From contig JAGYJU010000002.1 in the NCBI GenBank assembly GCA_018401965.1, forward strand, positions 111,110-175,109: DNA of 64,000 bases, read 5' to 3'. Both the position numbers and the translations under genes were made by a program. The DNA comes from Roseicyclus sp. GTDB taxonomy: Bacteria > Pseudomonadota > Alphaproteobacteria > Rhodobacterales > Rhodobacteraceae. The notes beneath the pieces were generated by a model, which did not search any database, had not been told where the DNA came from, and saw only the letters and a program-made list of their open reading frames with translations. Below, in pieces: positions 1-7,627 of this stretch; the stretch's first letter is position 1; every line of letters starts with the position of its first letter.

Positions 1-314
1 CGAAAAATCGTTGTTGGCGATAATGTAGCAAGGCGCGCGCGCGGTCACAATGGGGTCGCGGCGGGAATGCAGGCCAACCCCCTCCGCGCCCCTGCACCCA
101 CCCTTCCCGGACCCCGGGCAACCGGGTTCAACATCTTCATGAGAATTATGGGCCGCCGCGCCTATCGCCCTTTGTGCATGCGCTCGCTATGTCGCTTGGC
201 ATGGCCGGGGTCGCTCTCGCCCCGGCTTGTGTCGAATTCGGAACGTGACCCGTGCGGGCGCTCGCCTATGGTGCGGCTCAACCGGGCCATCGCGCCCCTT
301 GAAAGGACGACCAC
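1..314. other. Upstream region without a recognisable gene
   Basis: I see no convincing coding region here. The open frames that cross it are rich in Arg, Pro and Gly and look like out-of-frame readings of GC-rich DNA. The last 20 bases carry a good ribosome binding site (GAAAGGA, 8 nt before the ATG at 315). The promoter of the downstream cluster may lie here, but I cannot point to a clear -35/-10 pair. Confidence 0.5.
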
Positions 315-632
315 ATGCCGCTTGTGACCCATGTTTTCTGGCGTGACATTCCCGCCCAGGTGATCGTGGGCAAGGGGCGATCCGGGTCCAAGGCGGTGCT
401 GGCCGAACGGTTCGAACAGGCCATCGACCGTTGCGCGATGAAGATCGGCGCCAAGGACGCAGAGGCCTACCTGGCCGAGTGGCGGCGCGTGCCCGCCGGC
501 GAGATCGACGGCGACCCCGCCGAGATCGCCGCGGCCGAAGCCCGCCGGCTCGAGGCCGACTATGGCCCCGACCGGATCAAACGCCTGATCGACGCCGAAG
601 GGTTCGAGCCCTCCGGGACGGATGCCGCCTGA
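315..632 (+). CDS. Small conserved protein of the 'virulence factor' family
   Basis: A 105-residue acidic, soluble protein with no signal peptide or membrane segment. It begins MPLVTHVFWRDIPAQV and matches my memory of a short alphaproteobacterial family labelled 'virulence factor' (Pfam PF13769). That label does not establish a biochemical role. The ATG is preceded by GAAAGGA at 8 nt. It lies 28 nt upstream of the MetF-like gene and is probably first in the corrinoid/folate operon, so its job more likely concerns one-carbon metabolism than pathogenesis. The family is a recollection; the link to one-carbon metabolism is inferred from position. Confidence 0.7.
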   Translation: MPLVTHVFWRDIPAQVIVGKGRSGSKAVLAERFEQAIDRCAMKIGAKDAEAYLAEWRRVPAGEIDGDPAEIAAAEARRLEADYGPDRIKRLIDAEGFEPSGTDAA

Positions 633-660
633 GGTCATGGCCTCGCTTTGGGAGACAGCA

Positions 661-1602
661 ATGGCACTTTTGAAATTTCGCGGCCGCGATGCCGGTACGG
701 CCGCGCCGGTCAAACCGGACCTGGATGATCTCCTGGCCGGCTATTCGATCGAGGTGATGCCGCGCACCGCCGAAAAGGTCGAGGATTTCCGTGACCTGCT
801 GCCGGCGGGCACGCGTGTCTACATCGCCCATATCGACGGCACGCCGATTGCCGACATGGTGGCGACGGCGGCGCGCCTGCGCGCCGAAGGCTTCGAGCCG
901 ATGCCACATTTCCCGGCCCGTTCGATCGCCGACCGCGCCACGCTGGCCGATTGGGTGGCGCGCTACAAGGGCGAGGCGGGCGTGACCCAAGGGTTGATCC
1001 TTGCCGGTGGCATCCCCACGCCCACGGGCAATTTCGCCGCCTCGATGGATCTTCTCGATACCGGTCTGTTCGACGGGTTCACCCGGTTGCATGTCGCAGG
1101 CCACCCCGAGGGCAACCGCGACATCGACCCCAAGGGCGGCGAGACAGAGGTGATGGCGGCGCTGCGCTGGAAACAGGAGTTCGCCAACCGCTCCGACGCC
1201 GATTTCGCCATTGCCACCCAGTTCGCCTTCGAGGCCGGGCCGGTGCTGGACTGGGCCGACCGGCTGGCGCAAGCGGGCATCAGCATGCCGGTGCATCTGG
1301 GCATCGCGGGGCCCGCCAAGCTCCAGACCCTGATCAAGTTCGCCATTGCCTGCGGCGTCGGCCCGTCGCTGTCTGTCTTGCAAAAACGCGCCCGCGACGT
1401 GTCGAAGCTCTTGCTGCCGTTCGAGCCGCTCGAGGTTCTGACCGCGCTCGCGCAGGCCCGCGCGGCGGGTCGGGGCAAAAACATCGAACGCATCCATTTC
1501 TTCCCCTTGGGCGGGATCAAGGCCAATGCCACCTGGGCCATCGACCATGGTGGCAACAGCGCCCGCCCCGCCAGCCTTGAACAGAAAGACCAGACCCCAT
1601 GA
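661..1602 (+). CDS. Methylenetetrahydrofolate reductase-like protein
   Basis: 313 residues. It starts MALLKFRGRD; an upstream ATG at 622 is possible, but the one at 661 has a GGGAGA ribosome binding site. It has the look of the MetF TIM barrel: an early SIEVMPRTAEKVEDF strand, a central GLILAGGIPTPTGNF segment and a LHVAGHPEGNRD stretch. MetF enzymes reduce 5,10-methylene-THF to 5-methyl-THF with an FAD cofactor, which would supply the methyl donor for the next gene. The stop overlaps the next start by 4 nt (ATGA), indicating translational coupling. This is a divergent MetF-like protein; I cannot say whether it is the cell's main MetF or a specialised paralogue. Confidence 0.75.
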   Translation: MALLKFRGRDAGTAAPVKPDLDDLLAGYSIEVMPRTAEKVEDFRDLLPAGTRVYIAHIDGTPIADMVATAARLRAEGFEPMPHFPARSIADRATLADWVARYKGEAGVTQGLILAGGIPTPTGNFAASMDLLDTGLFDGFTRLHVAGHPEGNRDIDPKGGETEVMAALRWKQEFANRSDADFAIATQFAFEAGPVLDWADRLAQAGISMPVHLGIAGPAKLQTLIKFAIACGVGPSLSVLQKRARDVSKLLLPFEPLEVLTALAQARAAGRGKNIERIHFFPLGGIKANATWAIDHGGNSARPASLEQKDQTP

Positions 1603-2672
1603 CCCGGACCGTGATTGAATCGCAGACCAAGACCACCGTCATCGGCTTTGACGAACCGTTTTGCGTCATCGGCGAACGGATCAACCCGACCGGCCGCAAG
1701 ATCCTGAACGAAGAACTGGAACGTGGCGATTTTTCCCGCGTCGAGGCCGATGCCATCGCCCAGGTCGCGGCGGGGGCCACCGTGCTCGACATCAATTCGG
1801 GCGCGGTGTTTTCCAACAAGATGGGCGAAGACCCGCGCTATGCCGACAACAACTTCGTCGAACCGATGCTGATGCCCGAACTGATCCGCATCGTGCAGGC
1901 CGTCACCGATTGCCCGCTGTGCATCGACAGCTCGGTCCCCGGCGCGCTCGAGGCGGGGTTGAAGGCCGCCAATGGCCGCCCGCTGCTCAATTCCGTGACC
2001 GGCGAAGAGGACCGGCTGGAACTGGTCTTGCCGCTGGTCAAGAAATACAACGTGCCCGTGGTGGCGATTTCCAACGATGACACCGGCATTTCCGAAGACC
2101 CGGACGTGCGCTTTGCCGTGGCCAAGAAGATCGTGGAACGCGCCGCGGATTTCGGCATCCCGGCGCATGACATCGTCGTCGACCCCCTGGTCATGCCGAT
2201 CGGCGCGATGGGCACGGCAGGCTTGCAGGTCTTTACCCTGGTGCGCCGCCTGCGCGAGGAACTGGGGGTGAACACGACCTGTGGCGCATCCAATATTTCC
2301 TTTGGCCTGCCCAATCGCCACGGCATCAACAACGCCTTCTTGCCGATGGCCTATGGCGCGGGCATGACCAGCGCGATCATGAACCCGGTCGCCCTGCCCG
2401 TTGGGCCCAAGGCCATCGCCGCCAAGCGCGCCGAGATCGAGGCGGCGGGCGTGATGCTGCCGCCCGAGATGGAGGATGAAGCCTTCGTCAAGCTGTTCGG
2501 CATGGGCTCGACCAAACCCCGCCCCGGCAAGGAAATGGAGGCAATCCGCGCCGCCAATTTCCTGATGAACCAGGATGACGGCGGCGGCGCCTGGATCCGG
2601 TTCAACCAGGATCCCGATGCGGCCCTGCAAGGTGGGCGCGCGGGTGGGCGCCGGCGCGCGCGGCGTGATTAA
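1599..2672 (+). CDS. Methyltetrahydrofolate:corrinoid methyltransferase (pterin-binding domain)
   Basis: 357 residues with a DHPS-like pterin-binding TIM barrel. Visible motifs are GERINPTGRKILNEEL near residue 27, DINSGAVF, CIDSSVPGALEAGLKAANG, ISNDDTGIS and GASNISFGLPNRHGINNAF. These are typical of enzymes that move the methyl group of 5-methyl-THF to a corrinoid protein (AcsE, MtgA and the folate domain of MetH). The protein is a stand-alone folate domain: no cobalamin domain (DxHxxG) is present. The start overlaps the MetF-like stop. With the RamA-like reactivator downstream it could serve either a methylated-amine pathway or a split methionine synthase. The C-terminus is Arg/Gly rich and probably flexible. 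Confidence 0.85.
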   Translation: MTRTVIESQTKTTVIGFDEPFCVIGERINPTGRKILNEELERGDFSRVEADAIAQVAAGATVLDINSGAVFSNKMGEDPRYADNNFVEPMLMPELIRIVQAVTDCPLCIDSSVPGALEAGLKAANGRPLLNSVTGEEDRLELVLPLVKKYNVPVVAISNDDTGISEDPDVRFAVAKKIVERAADFGIPAHDIVVDPLVMPIGAMGTAGLQVFTLVRRLREELGVNTTCGASNISFGLPNRHGINNAFLPMAYGAGMTSAIMNPVALPVGPKAIAAKRAEIEAAGVMLPPEMEDEAFVKLFGMGSTKPRPGKEMEAIRAANFLMNQDDGGGAWIRFNQDPDAALQGGRAGGRRRARRD

Positions 2673-2707
2673 CGCCATCTTCACCAGAATCGGCGATGGG
2701 TCGGGGC

Positions 2708-2944
2708 ATGACACAGCTCCGACCCGTACTTGCCGTTCCTGCCGCCCCTTGGGTGGACCAGGTGTTTTCCGCCAAGGCCGTGCGCTATGGCGGCGTGGTA
2801 CGCCGATCGCTGCATTGGGTGGACCTGGAAGTGGGCCGCGCCGCTTTCGAGGCCGAAGTGCGGCGTCGGGGCTGGCACCTGGTGGAATGCAACGGCCAGC
2901 TCGTGGTGTTTTGCACCGCACGCCCGATACAGGTTTTGTTCTGA
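2708..2944 (+). CDS. Small hypothetical protein between methyltransferase and RamA-like genes
   Basis: 78 residues starting MTQLRPVLAVPAAPW; another ATG in frame lies 12 nt upstream. It is rich in Arg and Val, with a GGVVRRSLHWVDLEVGRAAF segment and an EVRRRGWHLVECNGQLVVF segment, two cysteines and no signal peptide. It reads as a real, compact protein rather than a frame shadow. The even spacing in the operon also supports it as coding. I do not recognise a function. The tandem palindromes at 2947-2998 follow its stop codon directly. Confidence 0.6.
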   Translation: MTQLRPVLAVPAAPWVDQVFSAKAVRYGGVVRRSLHWVDLEVGRAAFEAEVRRRGWHLVECNGQLVVFCTARPIQVLF

Positions 2945-2946
2945 AC

Positions 2947-2998
2947 CGAAAATTCGTACGAATTTTCGCATCACCTGAATTTTCGTACGAAAATTCAG
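2947..2998. repeat. Tandem perfect palindromes around TTTTCGTACGAAAA, locus 1
   Basis: Two perfect AT-rich palindromes lie back to back. The one at 2947-2968 is 22 bp and reads GAAAATTCGTACGAATTTTC in its core. The one at 2975-2998 is 24 bp and has the core GAATTTTCGTACGAAAATTC. Their centres are 29 bp apart. They sit 20 nt before the start of the RamA-like gene. The second palindrome plus its left flank (ATCACCT) recurs exactly at 37451-37478 before cimA. A dimeric regulator's operator or a dispersed intergenic repeat are both possible. No T-tract follows, so an intrinsic terminator is unlikely. Confidence 0.85.
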
Positions 2999-3018
2999 AT
3001 CACAATCGGTGAGCGCAG

Positions 3019-5073
3019 ATGTCCAACGATCCTCTTGTCGTCTTCACCCCTTCGGGCAAGCGCGGGCATTTTCCCGTGGGCACCCCGATCCTGACCGCCG
3101 CGCGGCAATTGGGCGTCGATCTTGACAGCGTCTGCGGCGGGCGGGGCATCTGTTCGAAATGCCAGATCGCGCCCTCCTACGGCGATTTCCCCAAGCATGG
3201 CGTCACCGTGCGCGAGGGCGCGCTGTCGGACTGGAACGCGGTCGAAGATCGCTACCACCGCGTGCGCGGCCTCAAACCCGGCCGCCGGCTTGGCTGCCAG
3301 GCGACCGTGCAGGGCGATATCGTGGTCGATGTGCCGCCCGAATCCCAGGTGCATAAACAGGTCGTGCGCAAGGCCGCATCGACCCGCCCCATCGTGATGG
3401 ACCCGGCCACCCGGCTGGTGCTGGTCGAGGTGGTGGAACCCGACATGCACGAGCCCTCGGGCGATTTCGAACGCCTGCAAACCGCGCTGCGCGACCAATG
3501 GCAGATCGACCGCGTGACCGCCCCGCTTCCGATCCTGCAAAAGCTGCAACCGGCCTTGCGCAAGGGCAAATGGCAGGTCAGCGTCGCCTTGCACCAGCCC
3601 GCCAACAGCGACAGCCACCAGGTCGTCGGCATCTGGCCCGGCCTGCACGAGGGCGGGCTTTACGGGCTTGCCATCGATCTGGGATCGACCACCATCGCGG
3701 CGCATCTGTGCGACCTGGCCGATGGGCATGTCCTGGCGTCATCGGGGCTGATGAACCCGCAGATCCGCTTTGGCGAAGACCTCATGAGCCGGGTCAGCTA
3801 TGCGATGATGAACCCCGGCGGCGATGCGGAAATGACCGCCGCGGTGCAAGACGCCATCGCCACCCTGGCCACCGACATCGCCGCCGAGGGCGGGATCGAC
3901 CCAAGCCTGATTTTCGAAACCGTGATCGTCTGCAACCCGGTCATGCACCACCTGCTTTTGGGCATCGACCCGGTCGAACTGGGCCAGGCGCCCTTTGCGC
4001 TGGCAACATCGAACAGCCTGACGCTGGATGCGCGCGACATCGGGCTGGGCACCATCGCGCCGACCGCGCGGGTCTATATCCTGCCCTGTATCGCCGGCCA
4101 TGTGGGGGCCGATGCCGCCGCCGTTGCCCTGTCCGAAGAACCCGACCACGCCAAGGAGCTGACCCTGATCGTCGATGTCGGCACCAATGCCGAGATCCTC
4201 TTGGGCGATGAAACCGGGGTGCTGGCCTGTTCCTCGCCCACCGGTCCGGCGTTCGAGGGCGCACAGATCAGCGCGGGCCAGCGCGCCGCCCCCGGCGCCA
4301 TCGAGCGGATCGAGATCGATCCCGCCACCAAGGAGCCGCGCTTCAAGGTGATCGGCTGCGACCTGTGGTCGACCGATGCGGGCTTTGCCGAGGCCACGAA
4401 AGACAGCGGCGTGACGGGCATTTGCGGCTCCGGCATCATCGAGGCGGTGGCGGAACTGCGCATGGCCGGCCTGCTCGATGCCTCGGGCCTGATCGGCGGG
4501 CCAGAGGCCACGGGCACGCCACGCTGCGAGCCGACGGGCCGGACATTCGCCTATCTCGTCCATGACGCGACCGATGTGGGCGGGCCGCGCATCACCGTGA
4601 CCCAAGGCGATATCCGCGCCATCCAATTGGCGAAATCGGCGCTTTTCGCGGGCGCAAGGTTGTTGATGGACAAGCGCGGTGTCGACCGTGTCGACCGTAT
4701 CGTCCTGGCGGGGGCCTTTGGCGCGCATATCAGCCCGAAACACGCGATGGTGCTGGGCATGATCCCCGATGCGCCGCTCGATCATGTCACCAGCGCGGGC
4801 AACGCGGCGGGCCATGGCGCGCGTATCGCGCTGTGCAATCGCGCCGCGCGCAACCGGATCGAGGCCGTGGTTCAAACCATCGACAAGATCGAGACCGCGA
4901 TAGAACCGCGGTTCCAGGAACATTTCGTCAACGCCAACGCGATCCCCCATGCGACCGACCCCTTCCCCGAGCTGGCCAAGATCGCCGCCCTGCCCCGGGT
5001 GGCCTTCGGCGCCTCCGGCATGGCGCCGGGCGGCGATGGCAGCGGCGGTCGCAGGCGGCGGCGCAAGGACTAG
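3019..5073 (+). CDS. RamA-like corrinoid reactivating protein (2Fe-2S plus ASKHA, DUF4445)
   Basis: 684 residues. The N-terminal ferredoxin-like domain has Cys39, Cys45 and Cys48 in CGGRGICSKC and a fourth cysteine at Cys93 in RRLGCQ, a 2Fe-2S site. The rest is an actin-like (ASKHA) ATPase region with GLAIDLGSTTIAAHL, LTLIVDVGTNAEILLG and GICGSGIIEAV segments. Proteins of this type (RamA, RACo) use ATP to re-reduce inactive Co(II) corrinoid to Co(I). It would reactivate the cobalamin partner of the methyltransferase at 1599. A GGTGAG ribosome binding site precedes the start. No cobalamin-binding protein lies within the window. A role in reactivating methionine synthase is possible and is discussed in the findings. 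Confidence 0.88.
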   Translation: MSNDPLVVFTPSGKRGHFPVGTPILTAARQLGVDLDSVCGGRGICSKCQIAPSYGDFPKHGVTVREGALSDWNAVEDRYHRVRGLKPGRRLGCQATVQGDIVVDVPPESQVHKQVVRKAASTRPIVMDPATRLVLVEVVEPDMHEPSGDFERLQTALRDQWQIDRVTAPLPILQKLQPALRKGKWQVSVALHQPANSDSHQVVGIWPGLHEGGLYGLAIDLGSTTIAAHLCDLADGHVLASSGLMNPQIRFGEDLMSRVSYAMMNPGGDAEMTAAVQDAIATLATDIAAEGGIDPSLIFETVIVCNPVMHHLLLGIDPVELGQAPFALATSNSLTLDARDIGLGTIAPTARVYILPCIAGHVGADAAAVALSEEPDHAKELTLIVDVGTNAEILLGDETGVLACSSPTGPAFEGAQISAGQRAAPGAIERIEIDPATKEPRFKVIGCDLWSTDAGFAEATKDSGVTGICGSGIIEAVAELRMAGLLDASGLIGGPEATGTPRCEPTGRTFAYLVHDATDVGGPRITVTQGDIRAIQLAKSALFAGARLLMDKRGVDRVDRIVLAGAFGAHISPKHAMVLGMIPDAPLDHVTSAGNAAGHGARIALCNRAARNRIEAVVQTIDKIETAIEPRFQEHFVNANAIPHATDPFPELAKIAALPRVAFGASGMAPGGDGSGGRRRRRKD

Positions 5074-5142
5074 GAGAGCGCCCGGATCGGACCGATGGCC
5101 CTTGACGTGCCCCGCCCGCCGCGCCTATCTGGCACGCGTGAT

Positions 5143-5216
5143 GCGGGTATGGTGAAAAGGTATCACGAAAGCTTCCCAAGCTTCAGTTACGGGTTCGATT
5201 CCCGTTACCCGCTCCA
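5143..5216 (+). tRNA. tRNA-Gly (anticodon CCC)
   Basis: A 74-nt cloverleaf with encoded CCA. The acceptor stem GCGGGTA (5143-5149) pairs with TACCCGC (5206-5212). The D stem is GTGA/TCAC, the anticodon loop TTCCCAA has CCC at 5175-5177, and the T loop is TTCGATT. The discriminator is T5213, followed by CCA at 5214-5216. The first pair of the anticodon stem is an A-C mismatch. Confidence 0.95.
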
Positions 5217-5515
5217 TCCTTCTGCCTTGGATCCTTTGGCCATAGCCCGGGCCAATCGCGGCCATTTCCCGCGCCGCCGGCGCGCTTGATCCTGCGGGTC
5301 GCGGGGCGTGCATCGGCCCGGGGGCGGGCCATGTCCAGGCCAGGGCGGGCGCAGACTTCACCTCCGCGATCCGGACCAGGCTGGCATCGGGTGTTCAGGC
5401 CGCGCGGACGAGGGCGGGCCAGCGCCCCCATCTTGCGCGTGGTCACGGAAAAACCATTCTTGTCTTTCGTTTGGTCCCGACTATTATTCACGCATTCGTG
5501 TTGTGGGGCATCGTC
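5217..5515. other. Intergenic region carrying the probable leader of the Srf cluster
   Basis: 299 bases between the tRNA and the first gene of the Srf block. No plausible gene is seen. The right end turns AT-rich and holds the promoter-like pair at 5460-5487. I looked for a copy of the tRNA 3' end at the far side of the cluster, as an island attachment site would need, and found none by eye. Confidence 0.5.
5460..5487 (+). promoter_or_regulatory. Sigma70-like promoter for the Srf cluster
   Basis: TTGTCT at 5460-5465 and TATTAT at 5482-5487, spaced by 16 nt, in a short AT-rich patch within GC-rich surroundings. The -10 element ends 28 nt before the ATG at 5516. It is the only promoter-like pair I noted at the head of the block, so it may drive the whole block. 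Confidence 0.5.
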
Positions 5516-6808
5516 ATGAAATTGAAATCTTTTGCATCTGTTTGTGCCATTATCGCGCTTGCCATGGTTCCCGCCCCCCGCGCCCAGGCGGATTTGGGGG
5601 AAGCGGTGGCTATCGGCATCCTTGGCGCCATCATCGCGGGCGCTGCCAGCCAAGCCGCGCAAGGCAACCAGGGCGCGCGCACCAGCAGCACCGGTAGCAC
5701 CCGAAGCGCCGCGCCGAACCCGGGCATTTCGCAAGCGCAGCGCGAACAGAACCGCCAGGTTCAGACAGCCTTGAATTATTTCAATTATCCCGTTGGCACC
5801 GTGGACGGGGCATTCGGGCCGAATACGCGAAACGGAATTCGGAACTTTGAATCTGACATGGGGTTCACGGCCGATTCCAACCTTGACGATTTCGAACGGA
5901 ACTTTCTGCTCGACAGCTATCGCCGCGCGCAGACCGGTGCGCAGGTCGCCCCCTACAGTCTCATCTTCGCCCGCGAAGGCACACAGGGCTTGCTGCGCAC
6001 CTATCGCAACGAACAGCGCGGGATCCCGACGCCCGGGCTGACACCGATGGTGCAACCGACACCGGCCGTCGCACCCGCCCCCGCACCGGCCCCGGCACCC
6101 GCGCCGAGCTTGCCCAGCTTTGGGGCTTTTGGAACAAATACCGGGCCTTCGGTGAACAATCACTGCGCGCAGATCCAGGTGCTCACCACCACCAATGGTG
6201 GCTTTACCACGCTGTCGACGATGACCGATCCGGAATTCACCCTGAACGAACAGCTTTGCCTGGCGCGCACCAACGCGATGTCCGAGGCCTCCAATGCCAT
6301 GGCCGCGATCCCCGGGATCGATGACGCGCAATTCGTCCAGCAATGCACAGGGCTTGCCGACTACATGCGGGCAGACGTGGAAAGCCTGGGCACGACCAAC
6401 CCCACCGCGGTGCAGCTGGACGTGTCGCGCAAGCTGCGAAACAGTGGCCGGACCCCGGCGGAACTGCGCGGCACGGGCGTGATCTGCCTGGGCGTGGGCT
6501 ACCGCGAAGACCGCCCGGATATCGCCCTTGGTGCCGCGCTGATCATGGTTGGCATAGACCAGGACGCCTATGGCGAGATCATTGCCCATCATCTGCGCGA
6601 AGGCTTTGGCACCACCGCGTCCCCGGCCCGCGCCGAGGCGTGGATGACCAGAACCCTGTCCAGCCTCGAGGCTGGCGCCCCCCCCGCGTTCCTGCCCAAC
6701 CAATCGGCGGACCGTGTGGCGCTGCTGCGTGCGGCCATGCGCGGTGAAACCGCTGCTCCTGCCGGAGGTGGCGGCCTGCCGTCCTTCGGCGCCCCTGCCA
6801 ACCAATAA
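5516..6808 (+). CDS. Secreted protein with peptidoglycan-binding-type domain, first gene of Srf cluster
   Basis: 430 residues from the ATG before KLKSFASVC; an in-frame start 45 nt upstream would mask the signal peptide. Residues 1-25 form a Sec signal peptide ending AQA. A Gly/Ala hydrophobic stretch follows (27-46). Residues about 78-135 resemble the PG_binding_1 fold (ALNYFNYPVGTVDGAFGPNT, then NGIRNFESDMGF). A Pro-Ala repeat linker near 180-200 leads to a C-terminal domain with several cysteines that I do not recognise. It probably acts in the periplasm and may hold the Srf machinery to the cell wall. Assignment to the system rests on position and direction. Confidence 0.75.
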   Translation: MKLKSFASVCAIIALAMVPAPRAQADLGEAVAIGILGAIIAGAASQAAQGNQGARTSSTGSTRSAAPNPGISQAQREQNRQVQTALNYFNYPVGTVDGAFGPNTRNGIRNFESDMGFTADSNLDDFERNFLLDSYRRAQTGAQVAPYSLIFAREGTQGLLRTYRNEQRGIPTPGLTPMVQPTPAVAPAPAPAPAPAPSLPSFGAFGTNTGPSVNNHCAQIQVLTTTNGGFTTLSTMTDPEFTLNEQLCLARTNAMSEASNAMAAIPGIDDAQFVQQCTGLADYMRADVESLGTTNPTAVQLDVSRKLRNSGRTPAELRGTGVICLGVGYREDRPDIALGAALIMVGIDQDAYGEIIAHHLREGFGTTASPARAEAWMTRTLSSLEAGAPPAFLPNQSADRVALLRAAMRGETAAPAGGGGLPSFGAPANQ

Positions 6809-6850
6809 CCATCGGGCAGGTGGGATGCCGCAATCACAGCGCTTGGGACA

Positions 6851-7627
6851 ATGAACCAGTCACGACAACGCGCCCTGCGTTTCGTTCCGCCCGTCCTCGC
6901 CGTTGCCCTCGTGGTCGCGGTGGTCATTGCTGGCAACTTGCTGTTGCAGGCCTGCGGGCTTCGGCTGCCCTTTGTCGCGAACGCCGTGTCGATCTGTGAC
7001 GATGGCCGCGCCCAGGCGCTTGATGCGCGCCTGGCGATGCTGGAGGAAAACAGATCCGCCCTGCAGCGCGAGATCGCGCGGTACGAACGGGACCTGGCCG
7101 ATACCCAGTGCCAGGCTGCCCTGCCCGCGCCGGTGCCAGACCGGGCCGATGTGCTGCCACCACCCGCGCCGGAACCGGAGCCTGCCCCGCCACCGCAGGC
7201 GGAATTGCCCTCTGATCCCGAAGGTCTTGATCGCAACAGCTTTGAAAATCGCGATATCGCGGTGCTGGAAGGGTGCTGGGATCTCGACAGCAATTACAGC
7301 ACCCAAAACATCAGAACCGGCCGGATTACCGATTACACCCGCTGGCACATGTGCTTTGACGATAGCGGCCGCGGCACCCAGACCATGCAGGGCACTGACG
7401 GGTCGACCTGCCAAGGTCCGGTGGAAGGGCGCTTTGATGACGAAGGGCGCTTGGTGATCGACGATGGTGCGCCCCTGCCCTGCTCGAGTGGATCCCAGAT
7501 TTTCCGGCGGGTGACAACCTGCCTGCTGGATGACACAGGACGCGCCGATTGCCTGTCCGAACAACCTTTTGACACGCGCGGCGGCAGTTCCGATGTCGGG
7601 CTGCGCCGCGCCGGGGATACGTTGTAA
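6851..7627 (+). CDS. Inner-membrane protein with coiled coil and SrfA C-domain-like periplasmic domain
   Basis: 258 residues: one N-terminal transmembrane helix (about 11-33), a CGLRLPF...C stretch, a coiled coil (about 50-85, LDARLAMLEENRSALQREI) ending at a Cys, a Pro/Glu linker, and a C-terminal domain (about 135-250) with six cysteines in GCW, MCF, TCQ, PCSS, TTC and ADC contexts, so probably disulfide-bonded outside the cytoplasm. The helix-Cys-coil-Cys module is shared with the protein encoded at 9555. From memory the C-domain resembles the C-terminal part of enterobacterial SrfA. The stop overlaps the next start by 1 nt. Confidence 0.7.
   Translation: MNQSRQRALRFVPPVLAVALVVAVVIAGNLLLQACGLRLPFVANAVSICDDGRAQALDARLAMLEENRSALQREIARYERDLADTQCQAALPAPVPDRADVLPPPAPEPEPAPPPQAELPSDPEGLDRNSFENRDIAVLEGCWDLDSNYSTQNIRTGRITDYTRWHMCFDDSGRGTQTMQGTDGSTCQGPVEGRFDDEGRLVIDDGAPLPCSSGSQIFRRVTTCLLDDTGRADCLSEQPFDTRGGSSDVGLRRAGDTL

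Noticed and set aside
315..632. Evidence of pathogenicity from the virulence-factor family name
   Set aside because: The name is inherited from a protein family without known function; the neighbours are one-carbon metabolism genes.
2947..2998. Palindromes as an intrinsic terminator of the small gene at 2708
   Set aside because: The stems are AT-rich at their ends, are perfect to the centre with no loop, and no T-run follows; an operator or repeat is more likely.
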